DNA from: Bacteroidales bacterium UBA2295
Lineage (GTDB): Bacteria > Bacteroidota > Bacteroidia > Bacteroidales > Tenuifilaceae
Assembly: GCA_002345825.1 (NCBI GenBank)
Contig: DDWD01000195.1
Location: 43,323 to 88,421, forward strand
DNA: 45,099 bases
Direction of reading: 5' to 3'
The translations under genes and the position numbers were made by a program. Position 1 is the stretch's first letter. Each line of letters starts with the position of its first letter. The notes under the pieces were generated by a model. That model saw nothing but the letters and a program-made list of their open reading frames with translations, had not been told where the DNA came from and did no database searches. Positions 25,392 through 34,393 of this stretch are shown piece by piece.

Positions 25392-26387
25392 ATGTTATCA
25401 AAACAGAATAAAGTGTCAAGCCTTAGTGCCATAAAAAAACCAGTTGAACACGAGCTAAAAGCTTTCGAGCCATACTTTCATAAAATTATGAGCAGCAAGG
25501 TACCGCTGCTTAGCACTATAACCAACTACATTTACCGTCGCAAGGGAAAGCAAGTAAGACCCTTACTCGTATTCCTGTCCGCTGGGCTAAACGGAGGTAT
25601 TTCAAACTCCACCTTTGTTGCAGCCGGCATGATAGAGCTGCTGCATACAGCAACCTTAATACATGACGATGTGGTTGATGAAGCCAACGAGCGCCGGGGA
25701 TCTTTCTCTATAAATGCCCTCTGGCGTTCGAAAATTGCTGTTCTGGTAGGCGATTTTTTATTGTCAAAAGGACTGCTTCTGGCAATTGATACCAACGAGT
25801 TTGAATTGCTTCGTAATATGAGCAATGCTGTAAAGGATATGAGCGAAGGTGAACTCCTTCAGATTGAGCGCTCTCGCAAGATGAATATCGATGAGGCCAC
25901 CTATTTCGATATTATCCATAAAAAAACCGCAACGCTTATAGCCTCGTGTTTGGTGAATGGCGCAGTATCTGCTGGTGCCGAACAGGATAATATTGATAAG
26001 ATGTACGAATATGGTGTTAACCTGGGACTTGCGTTTCAAATAAAAGACGATATTTTCGATTACCAAGCCAAAGGGGCGCTAGGTAAACCAACGGGTAACG
26101 ATATTAAAGAGAATAAGCTTACTCTACCACTCATACACGCAATGTCAAAAGCCGATAAGGAATATAGAAAGAAGATTTTGGCATTGATGCGCAAGAGTAA
26201 GCGAAACCCAAAGGCTGTTGAGCAAGTAATAGAGTTTGCAAACCATTATGGGGGAATTGATTACGCAACAGAAATGATGAATGATTACAAGGAGAAAGCT
26301 ATTGCTGCCCTGTCAACATTCCCCGACTCAACTTATCGCGATGCATTGATAGATATGGCTAACTTTGTGGTAAATAGAAAAAAATAG
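25392..26387 (+). CDS. Trans-polyprenyl diphosphate synthase (probably long-chain)
   Basis: 331 aa from the ATG at 25392 (two codons after a TTG). The first aspartate-rich motif DDVVD is at 92-96 and the second, DDIFD, at 219-223; GKQVRPLL near 52-59 binds diphosphate. These enzymes add isopentenyl units to an allylic diphosphate. The residues four and five before the first motif are Thr88 and Ala87, small side chains that in this family allow long products, so an octaprenyl-type synthase for menaquinone is more likely than a farnesyl synthase. The start lies 181 bp from divergent arsR; cvpA follows 34 bp later, probably in the same operon. Confidence 0.92.
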   Translation: MLSKQNKVSSLSAIKKPVEHELKAFEPYFHKIMSSKVPLLSTITNYIYRRKGKQVRPLLVFLSAGLNGGISNSTFVAAGMIELLHTATLIHDDVVDEANERRGSFSINALWRSKIAVLVGDFLLSKGLLLAIDTNEFELLRNMSNAVKDMSEGELLQIERSRKMNIDEATYFDIIHKKTATLIASCLVNGAVSAGAEQDNIDKMYEYGVNLGLAFQIKDDIFDYQAKGALGKPTGNDIKENKLTLPLIHAMSKADKEYRKKILALMRKSKRNPKAVEQVIEFANHYGGIDYATEMMNDYKEKAIAALSTFPDSTYRDALIDMANFVVNRKK

Positions 26388-26421
26388 GCATAACGAACAA
26401 CCCTAAAAACTTTTTTTTATC

Positions 26422-26964
26422 ATGACAATTTTAGATATCGTACTGATTGCTCTATTCATCCTTGCCGGATTTAATGGGTATAAAAAGGGTCTTATTGGTC
26501 AGGCTGCCGGACTAGTTGGGCTCCTGCTTGGGATATGGGGAGCCATTCATTTCTCCGATTTTACAGCTGGATTAATCACAGAGCATTTCTCGTTTAGTTC
26601 GGCTTACCTACCCCTAATTGCCTTTGCTCTAACCTTTGCAGCCATTGTTGTGGGAGTGCATTTTGTGGGTAAACTTGCCGAGGGCATTGTCAATCTTGCA
26701 TTCCTGGGGCTTGCCAACAAGTTGCTGGGTGTGGCTTTTGGCGTACTTAAAACGGCTTTAATCCTTAGCGTAATTCTTTTACTGCTAGGGAAGGTGAGCG
26801 AAAGGGTTAGAATTATTCCCGATGATTTTGGCCAAGAGTCAATGCTTTATGGCCCAGTGGAGCGCTTGGCACCCAGCATTTTCCCATACCTAAACTTTGA
26901 AGAGATAAAACACAAAGTGCAGGATACCTTCACCGTGCAAAAGGAGAAGGATATTGAAACCTAG
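26422..26964 (+). CDS. CvpA family inner-membrane protein
   Basis: 180 aa with four predicted membrane segments. The N-terminus MTILDIVLIALFILAGFNGYKKGLIGQ and central VGKLAEGIVNLAFLGLANKLLGVAFGVLKTALILS are the CvpA family signature. CvpA is linked in enterobacteria to colicin V production and envelope stress, and biochemical function remains unclear. The hydrophilic C-terminus (~130-180) is cytoplasmic or periplasmic. The gene lies 34 bp after the polyprenyl synthase gene; its TAG stop sits inside a perfect hairpin. Confidence 0.9.
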   Translation: MTILDIVLIALFILAGFNGYKKGLIGQAAGLVGLLLGIWGAIHFSDFTAGLITEHFSFSSAYLPLIAFALTFAAIVVGVHFVGKLAEGIVNLAFLGLANKLLGVAFGVLKTALILSVILLLLGKVSERVRIIPDDFGQESMLYGPVERLAPSIFPYLNFEEIKHKVQDTFTVQKEKDIET

Positions 26965-26980
26965 GCGGTTTGTCGCCTAG
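26961..26980 (+). terminator. Hairpin overlapping the cvpA stop codon
   Basis: Perfect 7-bp stem CTAGGCG / CGCCTAG with a 6-base loop. The cvpA TAG (26962-26964) is inside the left arm. There is no T-run, so it may be a weak terminator or an mRNA 3'-end stabiliser; tyrS has its own promoter just beyond. Confidence 0.45.
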
Positions 26981-27026
26981 TTCCGCTTAAGTTAATTTCC
27001 TTTGCATTGCAATCTTAAAAAGCAGG

Positions 27027-27054
27027 TTGCTTTTGCCAGCATTTTATATCTTTG
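27027..27054 (+). promoter_or_regulatory. Promoter of tyrS
   Basis: TATCTTTG at 27047-27054 exactly fits TAnnTTTG, with TTG at 27027-27029 (17-bp gap, slightly short). The tyrS ATG follows 17 bp after the -7 box. Confidence 0.6.
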
Positions 27055-27071
27055 CCAAAATTTTTTCTACT

Positions 27072-28364
27072 ATGAACTTTGTGAAGGAACTACAGTGGCG
27101 CGGTATGATTCATGATATGATGCCCGGCACCGAGGAGCAACTCCAAAAGGAGATGACAAGTGCATACGTGGGCATCGATCCCACTGCCGACTCGTTACAT
27201 ATTGGCCACTTGGTATCGGTAATGATGCTTAAGCATTTTCAGCAGTGTGGGCATAAGCCTATTGTGCTTGTTGGCGGAGCAACCGGAATGATTGGCGATC
27301 CATCGGGAAAGTCCCAGGAGCGCAATCTGCTCGACGAGGCGACTCTCAGGCACAATCAGGAGTGTTTGAAGAAACAGCTTTCTCGTTTTCTCCATTTCGA
27401 TTCGGACGAGCCCAACGCCGCACTTATGGTGAATAACTACGACTGGATGAAGGAGTTTTCGTTTCTCGATTTTATCCGCGATATTGGCAAGCATATCACC
27501 GTTAACTATATGATGAGTAAGGATTCGGTGAAGAAACGCATTAGCGGAGAAGCCGGAGCAGGGCTGTCCTTTACGGAGTTTACTTACCAACTGGTGCAGG
27601 GTACCGATTTTCTTCATCTTTATCAGTCCAATGGTTGTAAATTGCAAATGGGTGGTTCCGATCAGTGGGGCAATATTACCACCGGAACTGAACTTATCCG
27701 TCGTAAGCTTGGTGGAGAGGCCTTTGCCCTAACCTGCCCACTAATTACCAAGGCCGATGGAGGAAAGTTTGGCAAAACTGAGGAGGGTAACGTGTGGCTC
27801 GACCGGAACCTTACATCTCCATATAAATTTTACCAATTCTGGCTAAACACCTCCGACGAGGATGCCCAGAAGTATATCAAGATTTTTACAATGCTTAGCC
27901 AGGAAACTGTTGAGCAGCTGGTGGCTGAGCATCAACAGGCACCCCATGAGCGCAAACTTCAAAAAGTGCTAGCTAAAGAGCTTACCATAATGGTTCATTC
28001 CGAGGATGATTACAACACCGCCGTTGAGGCCTCGCAGATACTTTTTGGTAAGTCAACCTCCGATATTTTACATCGAATAGACGAAAATACCTTTTTATCC
28101 GTTTTCGAAGGTGTACCCCTATTTAATATTTCAAGGGAAACCCTTACCAATGGAATCCCTTTTTCGGAGTTGGCCGCCGATAAGAGTGAGATTTTCCCCT
28201 CCAAGGGCGATTTGAGAAGAACCGTTAAGGGTGGGGGTGTAAGTATAAACAAGGAGAAGATTGAGGATGCTGATATGCTTATCGACGCCTCAATGCTTAT
28301 TAACGGGAAGTATTTATTGGTGCAGAAAGGCAAAAAGAATTACTTTCTAATAAAGGTCGATTAA
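27072..28364 (+). CDS. tyrS: Tyrosyl-tRNA synthetase
   Basis: 430 aa from the ATG at 27072; the open frame runs further back, but the promoter lies there. It charges tRNA-Tyr with tyrosine in the cytoplasm. The class I HIGH motif is literal (HIGH at 43-46), GGSDQWGN is the tyrosine-site signature, and KFGKT at 232-236 is the KMSKS equivalent. The C-terminus (~360-430) is an S4-like RNA-binding domain (GDLRRTVKGGGVSINKEKI, INGKYLLVQKGKKNYFLI). Length fits bacterial TyrS. wzz- and wzy-like genes follow with a 12-bp gap and then a 14-bp overlap. Confidence 0.97.
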   Translation: MNFVKELQWRGMIHDMMPGTEEQLQKEMTSAYVGIDPTADSLHIGHLVSVMMLKHFQQCGHKPIVLVGGATGMIGDPSGKSQERNLLDEATLRHNQECLKKQLSRFLHFDSDEPNAALMVNNYDWMKEFSFLDFIRDIGKHITVNYMMSKDSVKKRISGEAGAGLSFTEFTYQLVQGTDFLHLYQSNGCKLQMGGSDQWGNITTGTELIRRKLGGEAFALTCPLITKADGGKFGKTEEGNVWLDRNLTSPYKFYQFWLNTSDEDAQKYIKIFTMLSQETVEQLVAEHQQAPHERKLQKVLAKELTIMVHSEDDYNTAVEASQILFGKSTSDILHRIDENTFLSVFEGVPLFNISRETLTNGIPFSELAADKSEIFPSKGDLRRTVKGGGVSINKEKIEDADMLIDASMLINGKYLLVQKGKKNYFLIKVD

Positions 28365-28376
28365 AATTGTTGAGCA

Positions 28377-29402
28377 ATGGATAAGGAACTACCCGATTTT
28401 AACCTGAATGGAACCAATCTGGTTCAAATGGTTTGGCAAAGGCGAATGGTTTTTATACTTATTGGCTTTGTGGCATTTGCTGTTTCGCTGGTAGTTTCGT
28501 TTTTGATAACCCCTCAGTTTAAATCAACAGCAGTTCTAATTCCCGCCTCGTCAACACAAGCCTCCAAAGATGTTTTTGTGGCTTCAAGGGCCAAGGGTCT
28601 CACAGTGTTTGGCGACGATGAGGAGGTGGAGCACTTAATCCAGGTGCTATCGTCGGAGGGGTTGCGTAGGCATATTATCAACAAGTTCAACTTGTTTGAA
28701 CATTATGGTGTTAACGCCAACGAGGAGTTTGCTTGGCATAAGGTGAATAATGCCTACAGCAGCAACATATCCTTTAGGCCGTCGCGCTATCGTTCCGTGA
28801 TGATTGAAGTTTACGATAACGATCCACAGATGGCGGCTAAATTGGCAAACGCCATAGTTGTTGCAGCCGACAGCCTTACCCGCGATGCAAAGCGACTCGT
28901 AGCGCAAAAGGCTTTAGAGGTGCTAGAGTTTCACTATCAACAAACTCTTGCTGAGGCTTATCGTATCGACGATAGCTTGTCGTTCGTTATGTCCAAGGGT
29001 GTGCTCGATTTGCCTTACCAAGCCAAGGAGGTTACCCGTGTGTATGCCGAGGCTATTGCAAATAGTAGCCCAAACGCATCGTCAAATCTTAAGAAGTATA
29101 TGGATGAGCTGGCAACCTATGGAGCCAACTTTACCCGTTTCTTTAATGATGTGCAGTACAAATCTTTGCAGCTAAAAGATATGCAGGAGAATTTGCATAT
29201 ACTAAGGGCAGAGGCCCAGGGGATTATTCCTTCACAATTTGTTATTGATTGGGCTTATCCGGCCGACAAGAAGGCCAAACCCAAAAAGTTAGTGATTGTT
29301 GTGGCAGCAACGCTTTCGGCTTTATTCTTCTCGTTATTCCTATTTGTTCTGGTCGATTTTTTTAGGCGATCAATAAATCCACCCAGCATTGCAAAAGAGT
29401 AG
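28377..29402 (+). CDS. Wzz-like polysaccharide co-polymerase (chain-length determinant)
   Basis: 341 aa. TM1 at ~22-46 and TM2 at ~302-327 flank a large periplasmic domain with coiled-coil parts (NAIVVAADSLTRDAKRLVAQKALEVLEFHYQQTLAE). The Wzz N-terminus includes LVQMVWQRRMVFILIG and SFLITPQFKSTAVLIPAS. Such proteins set the length of O-antigen or exopolysaccharide chains made by Wzy. No kinase domain is fused, unlike PCP-2a proteins with a tyrosine kinase. It starts 12 bp after tyrS and its end overlaps the wzy-like gene by 14 bp, linking the pair. Confidence 0.85.
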   Translation: MDKELPDFNLNGTNLVQMVWQRRMVFILIGFVAFAVSLVVSFLITPQFKSTAVLIPASSTQASKDVFVASRAKGLTVFGDDEEVEHLIQVLSSEGLRRHIINKFNLFEHYGVNANEEFAWHKVNNAYSSNISFRPSRYRSVMIEVYDNDPQMAAKLANAIVVAADSLTRDAKRLVAQKALEVLEFHYQQTLAEAYRIDDSLSFVMSKGVLDLPYQAKEVTRVYAEAIANSSPNASSNLKKYMDELATYGANFTRFFNDVQYKSLQLKDMQENLHILRAEAQGIIPSQFVIDWAYPADKKAKPKKLVIVVAATLSALFFSLFLFVLVDFFRRSINPPSIAKE

Positions 29403-30831
29403 GAACGATATATGGTTCGTTATTATTCTAAGCCTGTTATTTGTAGCTGCCAATAGTTTTTTCCTTTATCGGCAGACGTTTGTAGCAAGTGCTATTCCCT
29501 TTTTACTGTTAATAGCCGTATGGGTGTTCTTTGCCCCAACCAAGTTGTTTTTCGCTTTGGCATTTCTTGCTCCGCTTTCAATACCCCTTCGAAGGCTGAT
29601 TCCGGGTTTACCTTTCGATTTCTGGTTTCCCACCGAGCCAATCCTTGTTTTTCTTTTTGTAATGCTGATTCTAAAATCTTTTAAAGAGGGATACTTTAAA
29701 CGCGAACTTTTTGGGCATCCGGTTTTTTTAGCAATGCTTTTTTACTTAGGATGGCTTCTAATTACATCGGTTACTAGCGTTATGCCGGTGGTATCAATCA
29801 AATATTTTTTGGTTCGTTTCTGGTTCATTGGTGTCTTTTTCTACCTGGCCTACGTGCTGTTTATGCAGGATAGCAAGAATATAAACCGATTCCTGTATTT
29901 ATACATTTGTGGCTTGCTTAGTGTTGTGGTATTAAGCCTGATAAAGCAAGCCCAGTTTGGGCTTTTCGATCACAAAGTGGCGCATGGCGCATCGGCACCA
30001 TTTTTTGTCGATCATACTTCATATGGTGCCGCCCTGGCTTTTGTTATTCCTGTAACCATCGCCCTTGCAGTAAATATGTCCAAAGGTTTGATTAAAAAGC
30101 TGCTTTGGGCCTTGTCTGTTTTTTTTGTTGTGGCTCTTGTGCTATCCTATTCGCGAGCGGCTTGGCTTAGCCTAATTGTGGGAGCAGGTGTGTGGGTTCT
30201 AATACTACTTAAAATTCGTTTTCGAAGTATTCTCATTACCCTTGGAGTAATGCTAGCCCTATTTTTTACCTTTCAGGATGATATTTTGTGGCGCCTTGAA
30301 CGAAATACAACCGATTCAAGCGGGAACCTAACCGAGCATATTCAATCGATGATTAACATCAAGTCCGATGCTTCGAATCTTGAGCGAATAAATAGGTGGG
30401 ATGCTGCTTTAGCAATGTTTAAGGAGAGGCCATTCTTTGGATGGGGGCCAGGTACCTATCAGTTCCAGTATGCCCCTTTTCAGATGAGCTACAACAAAAC
30501 CATAATAAGTACAAACTTTGGAACCGGTGGCAATGCTCACAGCGAGTATTTAGGGTTGATGTCTGAAGCGGGTTGGCTCGCCGTTCTTTGCTTTGTGCTT
30601 ATCATTGTCTTTATATTGATATCTGGCTTTAGGCTAATTCACAATCCCAGGTTAAGCCACAAGCATAGGAATATTGTAGTGGCTTGTGTGGTAGGATTGG
30701 TTACCTACGTATTTCATGGGTTTTTGAATAACTTTTTGGATGCCGATAAGATAGCCGCAGTTTTCTGGGGTTTTATGGCTATTGTGGTTGCGTTGGAACG
30801 ATTGGTTAACGTGAAGCCAGTTCGGGAATAA
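29389..30831 (+). CDS. Wzy/O-antigen-ligase family membrane protein
   Basis: 480 aa starting at a TTG inside the end of the wzz-like gene; no ATG is suitably placed, and the first TM segment (IWFVIILSLLFVAANSFF) begins at residue 8. About 11-12 hydrophobic segments are visible. The periplasmic loop carries the family signature RPFFGWGPGTYQFQYAPF near residue 345-362 and then NAHSEYLGLMSEAGW, the conserved histidine region of Wzy/WaaL. It polymerises or ligates lipid-linked glycans at the outer face of the inner membrane. The pairing with Wzz favours a polymerase, though a ligase is possible. It ends 18 bp from the convergent phosphatase gene. Confidence 0.85.
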   Translation: MQKSRNDIWFVIILSLLFVAANSFFLYRQTFVASAIPFLLLIAVWVFFAPTKLFFALAFLAPLSIPLRRLIPGLPFDFWFPTEPILVFLFVMLILKSFKEGYFKRELFGHPVFLAMLFYLGWLLITSVTSVMPVVSIKYFLVRFWFIGVFFYLAYVLFMQDSKNINRFLYLYICGLLSVVVLSLIKQAQFGLFDHKVAHGASAPFFVDHTSYGAALAFVIPVTIALAVNMSKGLIKKLLWALSVFFVVALVLSYSRAAWLSLIVGAGVWVLILLKIRFRSILITLGVMLALFFTFQDDILWRLERNTTDSSGNLTEHIQSMINIKSDASNLERINRWDAALAMFKERPFFGWGPGTYQFQYAPFQMSYNKTIISTNFGTGGNAHSEYLGLMSEAGWLAVLCFVLIIVFILISGFRLIHNPRLSHKHRNIVVACVVGLVTYVFHGFLNNFLDADKIAAVFWGFMAIVVALERLVNVKPVRE

Positions 30832-30849
30832 ATGGACGGCTTGTGGCTC

Positions 30850-32082
30850 CTATTGAAGTTCAAAACCGAGGATAGAGATATCGTCAAAGATTTGAATGGT
30901 GTTTGACTCCTCTTGATCAACCCTAATCTTAACAATCTGATTCACATTATCGGCAATGTTTCCATCGTTATTAATGCATTCTTCAACAATGCTTTGGTCC
31001 ATAATAATCTTTCCATCTTTTGCGTATTCCACAAGCCCATCGGTGTAGCAAATTAGTTTCGAGGGCGATGTAATCCGCAATGAGCCCACAGTCATAACCG
31101 GAATTTCATCAACCATTCCCAATCCAACACACCCGCTGGTGAGCTGTAGCGTTTCCTTAGTTACTGTGTTAAAAAATATGGGAGGGTTGTGGCCTGCATT
31201 GATGTACTCAAGAGTTTTGCGGTTGGGGTTGTATCGGCCAATGAATAGGGTGATAAATCGCTCTCCTTTAGCTGAGCCCAACACACGGTCGTTAAGTTTT
31301 TCTACAAGACCCGTTAGGGTGATATCATAAGTGAAAAGTGCTCTAAGGTTGGCCTGAAAGTTCGACATAAGAATTGCCGCAGCCATTCCCTTCCCCGACA
31401 CGTCAGCAATGCAGAAACCAATCTCGTCGCGCTCGAGCGGTATTACATCGTAAAAGTCGCCTCCTACCTCGGAATGAGGGTGGTAGTATGAGTGGATTTT
31501 TACGTGGCTGGTTTGAGGTAAATCTTGCTGGTTTGGTATTAGCAGATTCTGCATTTTTGAGGCCAGCTCAAGCTCTTTCTTCATAGCCTCCTGTTCCAAG
31601 GTTTTGTGGAATAACCTCAGGTTCTCGATGGCAACAAAAATTATGATCGAGAGCGTTTGCACAAAGTTGAGATGCTTTATGGTTGCGCTTACGCCCTTGG
31701 CCTCGTCCTTAGTATCGGCAATTAGGATATAAGCCACAGCCAGGTTGTTTTGCACCACGGGTATTATGATATCGAACTCCTGCAAAACCCTATTGGCCGA
31801 TGTGCTAACAAAAGTAATATCATCAAAGCAAAGCAAGTCGCGCTCAGGATCAATCTGTGAACTGATGCTCTCGGAGCAATTGGTTGATAAAAGCAGTTGC
31901 CACTTGTCCTCAAACTTAAAAAACAGCACCCGGTCAATCTCCAAATCATTGTTAAGGATGTTGCGGAACCTATCCATTAGGTCCTCAGTCCTCATCTCTC
32001 CGCTAATGGCTTGGGCCATACTAAGCAGCGTGTTGAGCTTGAATGTGCTGAGTTTTAATCGTTTCGACGACGAGAATGACAT
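30850..32082 (-). CDS. PP2C-type SpoIIE/RsbU-like phosphatase with GAF domain
   Basis: 410 aa, cytoplasmic. A GAF-like sensory domain fills ~15-160, a coiled coil (EQEAMKKELELASKMQNLLIP, ~163-183) is the common RsbU linker, and the PPM phosphatase domain follows (~190-410) with metal-binding Asp209 in VGGDFYD and Asp227 in ADVSGKG, then NAGHNPPI and CYTDGLVE. Such proteins dephosphorylate anti-anti-sigma or similar partner proteins. No STAS or anti-sigma gene is adjacent. It is convergent with the wzy-like gene and preceded by the efp terminator. Confidence 0.9.
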   Translation of the reverse strand: MSFSSSKRLKLSTFKLNTLLSMAQAISGEMRTEDLMDRFRNILNNDLEIDRVLFFKFEDKWQLLLSTNCSESISSQIDPERDLLCFDDITFVSTSANRVLQEFDIIIPVVQNNLAVAYILIADTKDEAKGVSATIKHLNFVQTLSIIIFVAIENLRLFHKTLEQEAMKKELELASKMQNLLIPNQQDLPQTSHVKIHSYYHPHSEVGGDFYDVIPLERDEIGFCIADVSGKGMAAAILMSNFQANLRALFTYDITLTGLVEKLNDRVLGSAKGERFITLFIGRYNPNRKTLEYINAGHNPPIFFNTVTKETLQLTSGCVGLGMVDEIPVMTVGSLRITSPSKLICYTDGLVEYAKDGKIIMDQSIVEECINNDGNIADNVNQIVKIRVDQEESNTIQIFDDISILGFELQ

Positions 32083-32141
32083 AATAATAGGTTTGTTTTA
32101 CAACTTCCCTTGCTGCTTACGAAGGTAAAAGTTACAAAATA

Positions 32142-32175
32142 AATTTATCCCCAAATCGAATTTTGGGGATAAATT
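32142..32175 (-). terminator. Terminator downstream of efp
   Basis: A perfect 14-bp stem, AATTTATCCCCAAA / TTTGGGGATAAATT, with a 6-base loop. On the minus strand it is followed by TATTTTG. It lies 22 bp past the efp stop and before the phosphatase gene. Confidence 0.8.
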
Positions 32176-32197
32176 AGAAAATCGGATATTTTCTGGG

Positions 32198-32764
32198 TTA
32201 TTTAACCCTTTCAGAGTACTCGCGTGTACGGGTATCAATTTTGATCTTTTCGCCAATCTCAATAAACAAGGGCACGTTAATGCTTGCACCAGTCTCCAAT
32301 GTGGCGGGCTTTAGGGCTGATGAGGAAGCAGTATCGCCCCTTAGGCCAGGCTCGGTATAGGTAACCTCTAGTTCCACAAAGGGAGGTAATTCGCATGAAA
32401 GCACGCTCTCGTTCTCGGCATGTACCATGATTTCAACGTATTGTCCTTCCTTAATCAGATCGACACTATCTACCTGTTCCTCCTGCAAAGAGATCTGCTC
32501 AAAGGTTTCTTGATGCATGAAGTGATAGCCACTCTCGTCTTTGTATAGAAATTGGTATGGGCGGCGCTCAATGCGTACAGTGTTGATTTTTACCCCGGCA
32601 TTAAAGGTATTCTCAATTACTTTCCCTGTTTCAAGGTTCTTTAGCTTGGTGCGCACAAAGGCTGCACCTTTACCGGGCTTTACGTGCTGAAACTGCACAA
32701 TTGTGAATAACTTCCCATTAAACTCGATGCACAATCCGTTTCTAAAATCTGCTGTTGTTGCCAT
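32198..32764 (-). CDS. efp: Elongation factor P
   Basis: 188 aa, exact family length. EF-P binds stalled ribosomes and speeds peptide-bond formation at proline runs. The N-terminal KOW-like domain carries the tip lysine Lys32 in HVKPGKGAAF, the position modified by beta-lysine or other groups in bacteria. An OB domain follows, then the C-terminal signature ETGASINVPLFIEIGEKIKIDTRTREY. The modification enzymes are not in the window. A -7-like box CAAAAATA (32796-32803, minus strand) precedes it, but no -33 is seen. Confidence 0.97.
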   Translation of the reverse strand: MATTADFRNGLCIEFNGKLFTIVQFQHVKPGKGAAFVRTKLKNLETGKVIENTFNAGVKINTVRIERRPYQFLYKDESGYHFMHQETFEQISLQEEQVDSVDLIKEGQYVEIMVHAENESVLSCELPPFVELEVTYTEPGLRGDTASSSALKPATLETGASINVPLFIEIGEKIKIDTRTREYSERVK

Positions 32765-32883
32765 ATTGTTATAATCTACAATTAAAATTTGTGGGCAAAA
32801 ATAGTAAAATAGGCTTTTTGATTTGGTGTTTTACTCTTTTTTTTTGATGTTCTATTTTGATTTTTCGATGGTTACGCAATGCC

Positions 32884-33708
32884 CTAACGCTCTTTCAGCA
32901 TCGATGAGAATGGATGCATTAAGCCGCTGTATTCAATAAGGTCGCAGTACGCAGCGCCTACTATTATGTTAAAACGCACTCGAATTGGTAAAAAATTTTT
33001 GTCGTTTGAGAACCACACCGTCATGTCATCCTCGTTTTTAAATACCCGGCCGGTAATCACAATGGGAACCAGCCTAAGGCAGTTTACTTTACCCAGCTTG
33101 GTCTTTATATCCTCGTATCCCATAAAACGTACCCGCATGGTGTAAATCTCATCCGAAAAATAGGTTTCCACCACAAGGGTGTCCCCAACTGTTAAGGGAT
33201 TCCACATCAAATGGTTTCTGATGTAGTAAAAGGCCGATAGGATATCGTTGCTGTTTTTTGGGGCTAATACTTGCCCCACCTTTGTGCTGTATACAATAGA
33301 CGAATCTTCTCTGCTCCAGTGATCGAATACCTGCTCGCTATAGTGTTTATAGCTACCCTCTTTTATATCTCTTATTGATTTGTAGGGTAGGTCCGTTTCA
33401 ATGTCGGTAAAGCTTTCGTAGGTATCGTCTACGCTGTACAGCACGTTGGCAAGTCCTACGGTTCGCCCGTTTAAGTGCAGATAGTTTACCGGCTTTTCGT
33501 TGTACTTACCCTGTCGTACCTCGAGAACAGCCTCACCTCCTCGGATAGGTCCATAGTAAATAGAATATTTTAGCCGTTCTCCAGGTTGAAACGACTTGTG
33601 CTGTGCCAAACCAATGTTGGCCAATAGAGCAATTGCAAGTAGAGTTAATGCTGATTTGGTGATATTGGAACAGGGGTTAACGCTGGCCCAAAACCTTGTT
33701 TTTGGCAA
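32884..33708 (-). CDS. DUF3108 family exported protein
   Basis: 274 aa if it starts at the TTG 33708; the open frame runs to 33786. The shorter start leaves a signal peptide (KSALTLLAIALLANIGLAQ), while the longer form would add ~26 residues overlapping tsaB more deeply. The mature part (FQPGERLKYSIYYGPIRGGEAVLEV ... LIEYSGLMHPFSSM) is the DUF3108 pattern: a beta-rich envelope protein of unknown function. Start choice is uncertain; in either form it overlaps the end of tsaB (32 bp with the TTG start), so it is the last gene of the tolC-HlyD-tsaB-DUF3108 unit. Confidence 0.78.
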   Translation of the reverse strand: MPKTRFWASVNPCSNITKSALTLLAIALLANIGLAQHKSFQPGERLKYSIYYGPIRGGEAVLEVRQGKYNEKPVNYLHLNGRTVGLANVLYSVDDTYESFTDIETDLPYKSIRDIKEGSYKHYSEQVFDHWSREDSSIVYSTKVGQVLAPKNSNDILSAFYYIRNHLMWNPLTVGDTLVVETYFSDEIYTMRVRFMGYEDIKTKLGKVNCLRLVPIVITGRVFKNEDDMTVWFSNDKNFLPIRVRFNIIVGAAYCDLIEYSGLMHPFSSMLKER

Positions 33709-34390
33709 CAGTAGCAATAAAATCTTTGAGATAAAGTGGTTCAAAGTAGGCCACATCTTCAAATTGCTTTTTAATAAACATTTCATTTGCTAATGGAAGC
33801 ATATACCGTGCCGAGGGCAAAAAGTTCTCAATAAATAATGCGTTGGGGTTCACCAGTATGGTTTTGGCCTTGTGTGAACCATTGCCCAAGAAAAGCATTT
33901 TTTTCGATTCTAGCATATTGCTAAAAGCATTTTCGTCAAGTATTTTGGCCTCTACCTCACTGTTAGGCTTTCCATTGGTGTCGAATAGCTGGGTGTATAC
34001 TTCCATCCGTCGAGCATCAATCATTGGGCAAATTACATCGGGTGTAATCTCAGGGTTTTTGCTTAGCCATTCCATTGCCCCTTGTACCATCGAGTCGAGA
34101 CTACCAATGGCAATAAGCGGAATGCCGGCACCATAGCATATGCCTTTGGCTGCTGAAACACCTATGCGAAGCCCAGTGTACGATCCAGGCCCTTTACTAA
34201 CAGCAACCGCACCCAAGTCCGATGCTTTGATACCATTTTTTGTGAAAAGTTCCTGAACAAAAAGGGTTAGGTTTTTCGCGTGATTGTTGTTTGCCTCATG
34301 GCTTTCCTTAACGCCAAGTAGCTCCTGGTTGTATCCAAGAGCTACCGAGCAAGTATTGGTTCCCGATTCAATGCAAAGGATCGGCTTCAT
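33677..34390 (-). CDS. tsaB: TsaB, tRNA N6-threonylcarbamoyladenosine biosynthesis protein
   Basis: 237 aa. TsaB partners TsaD and TsaE to place the t6A modification at position 37 of ANN-reading tRNAs. The ASKHA-fold N-terminus MKPILCIESGTNTCSVALG and the diagnostic KGPGSYTGLRIG (66-77) are clear. TsaB lacks the metal-binding histidines of TsaD, consistent here. tsaD and tsaE are not in the window. It starts 3 bp after the HlyD-like gene and overlaps the DUF3108 gene at its 3' end. Confidence 0.95.
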   Translation of the reverse strand: MKPILCIESGTNTCSVALGYNQELLGVKESHEANNNHAKNLTLFVQELFTKNGIKASDLGAVAVSKGPGSYTGLRIGVSAAKGICYGAGIPLIAIGSLDSMVQGAMEWLSKNPEITPDVICPMIDARRMEVYTQLFDTNGKPNSEVEAKILDENAFSNMLESKKMLFLGNGSHKAKTILVNPNALFIENFLPSARYMLPLANEMFIKKQFEDVAYFEPLYLKDFIATVAKNKVLGQR

Positions 34391-34393
34391 TTC

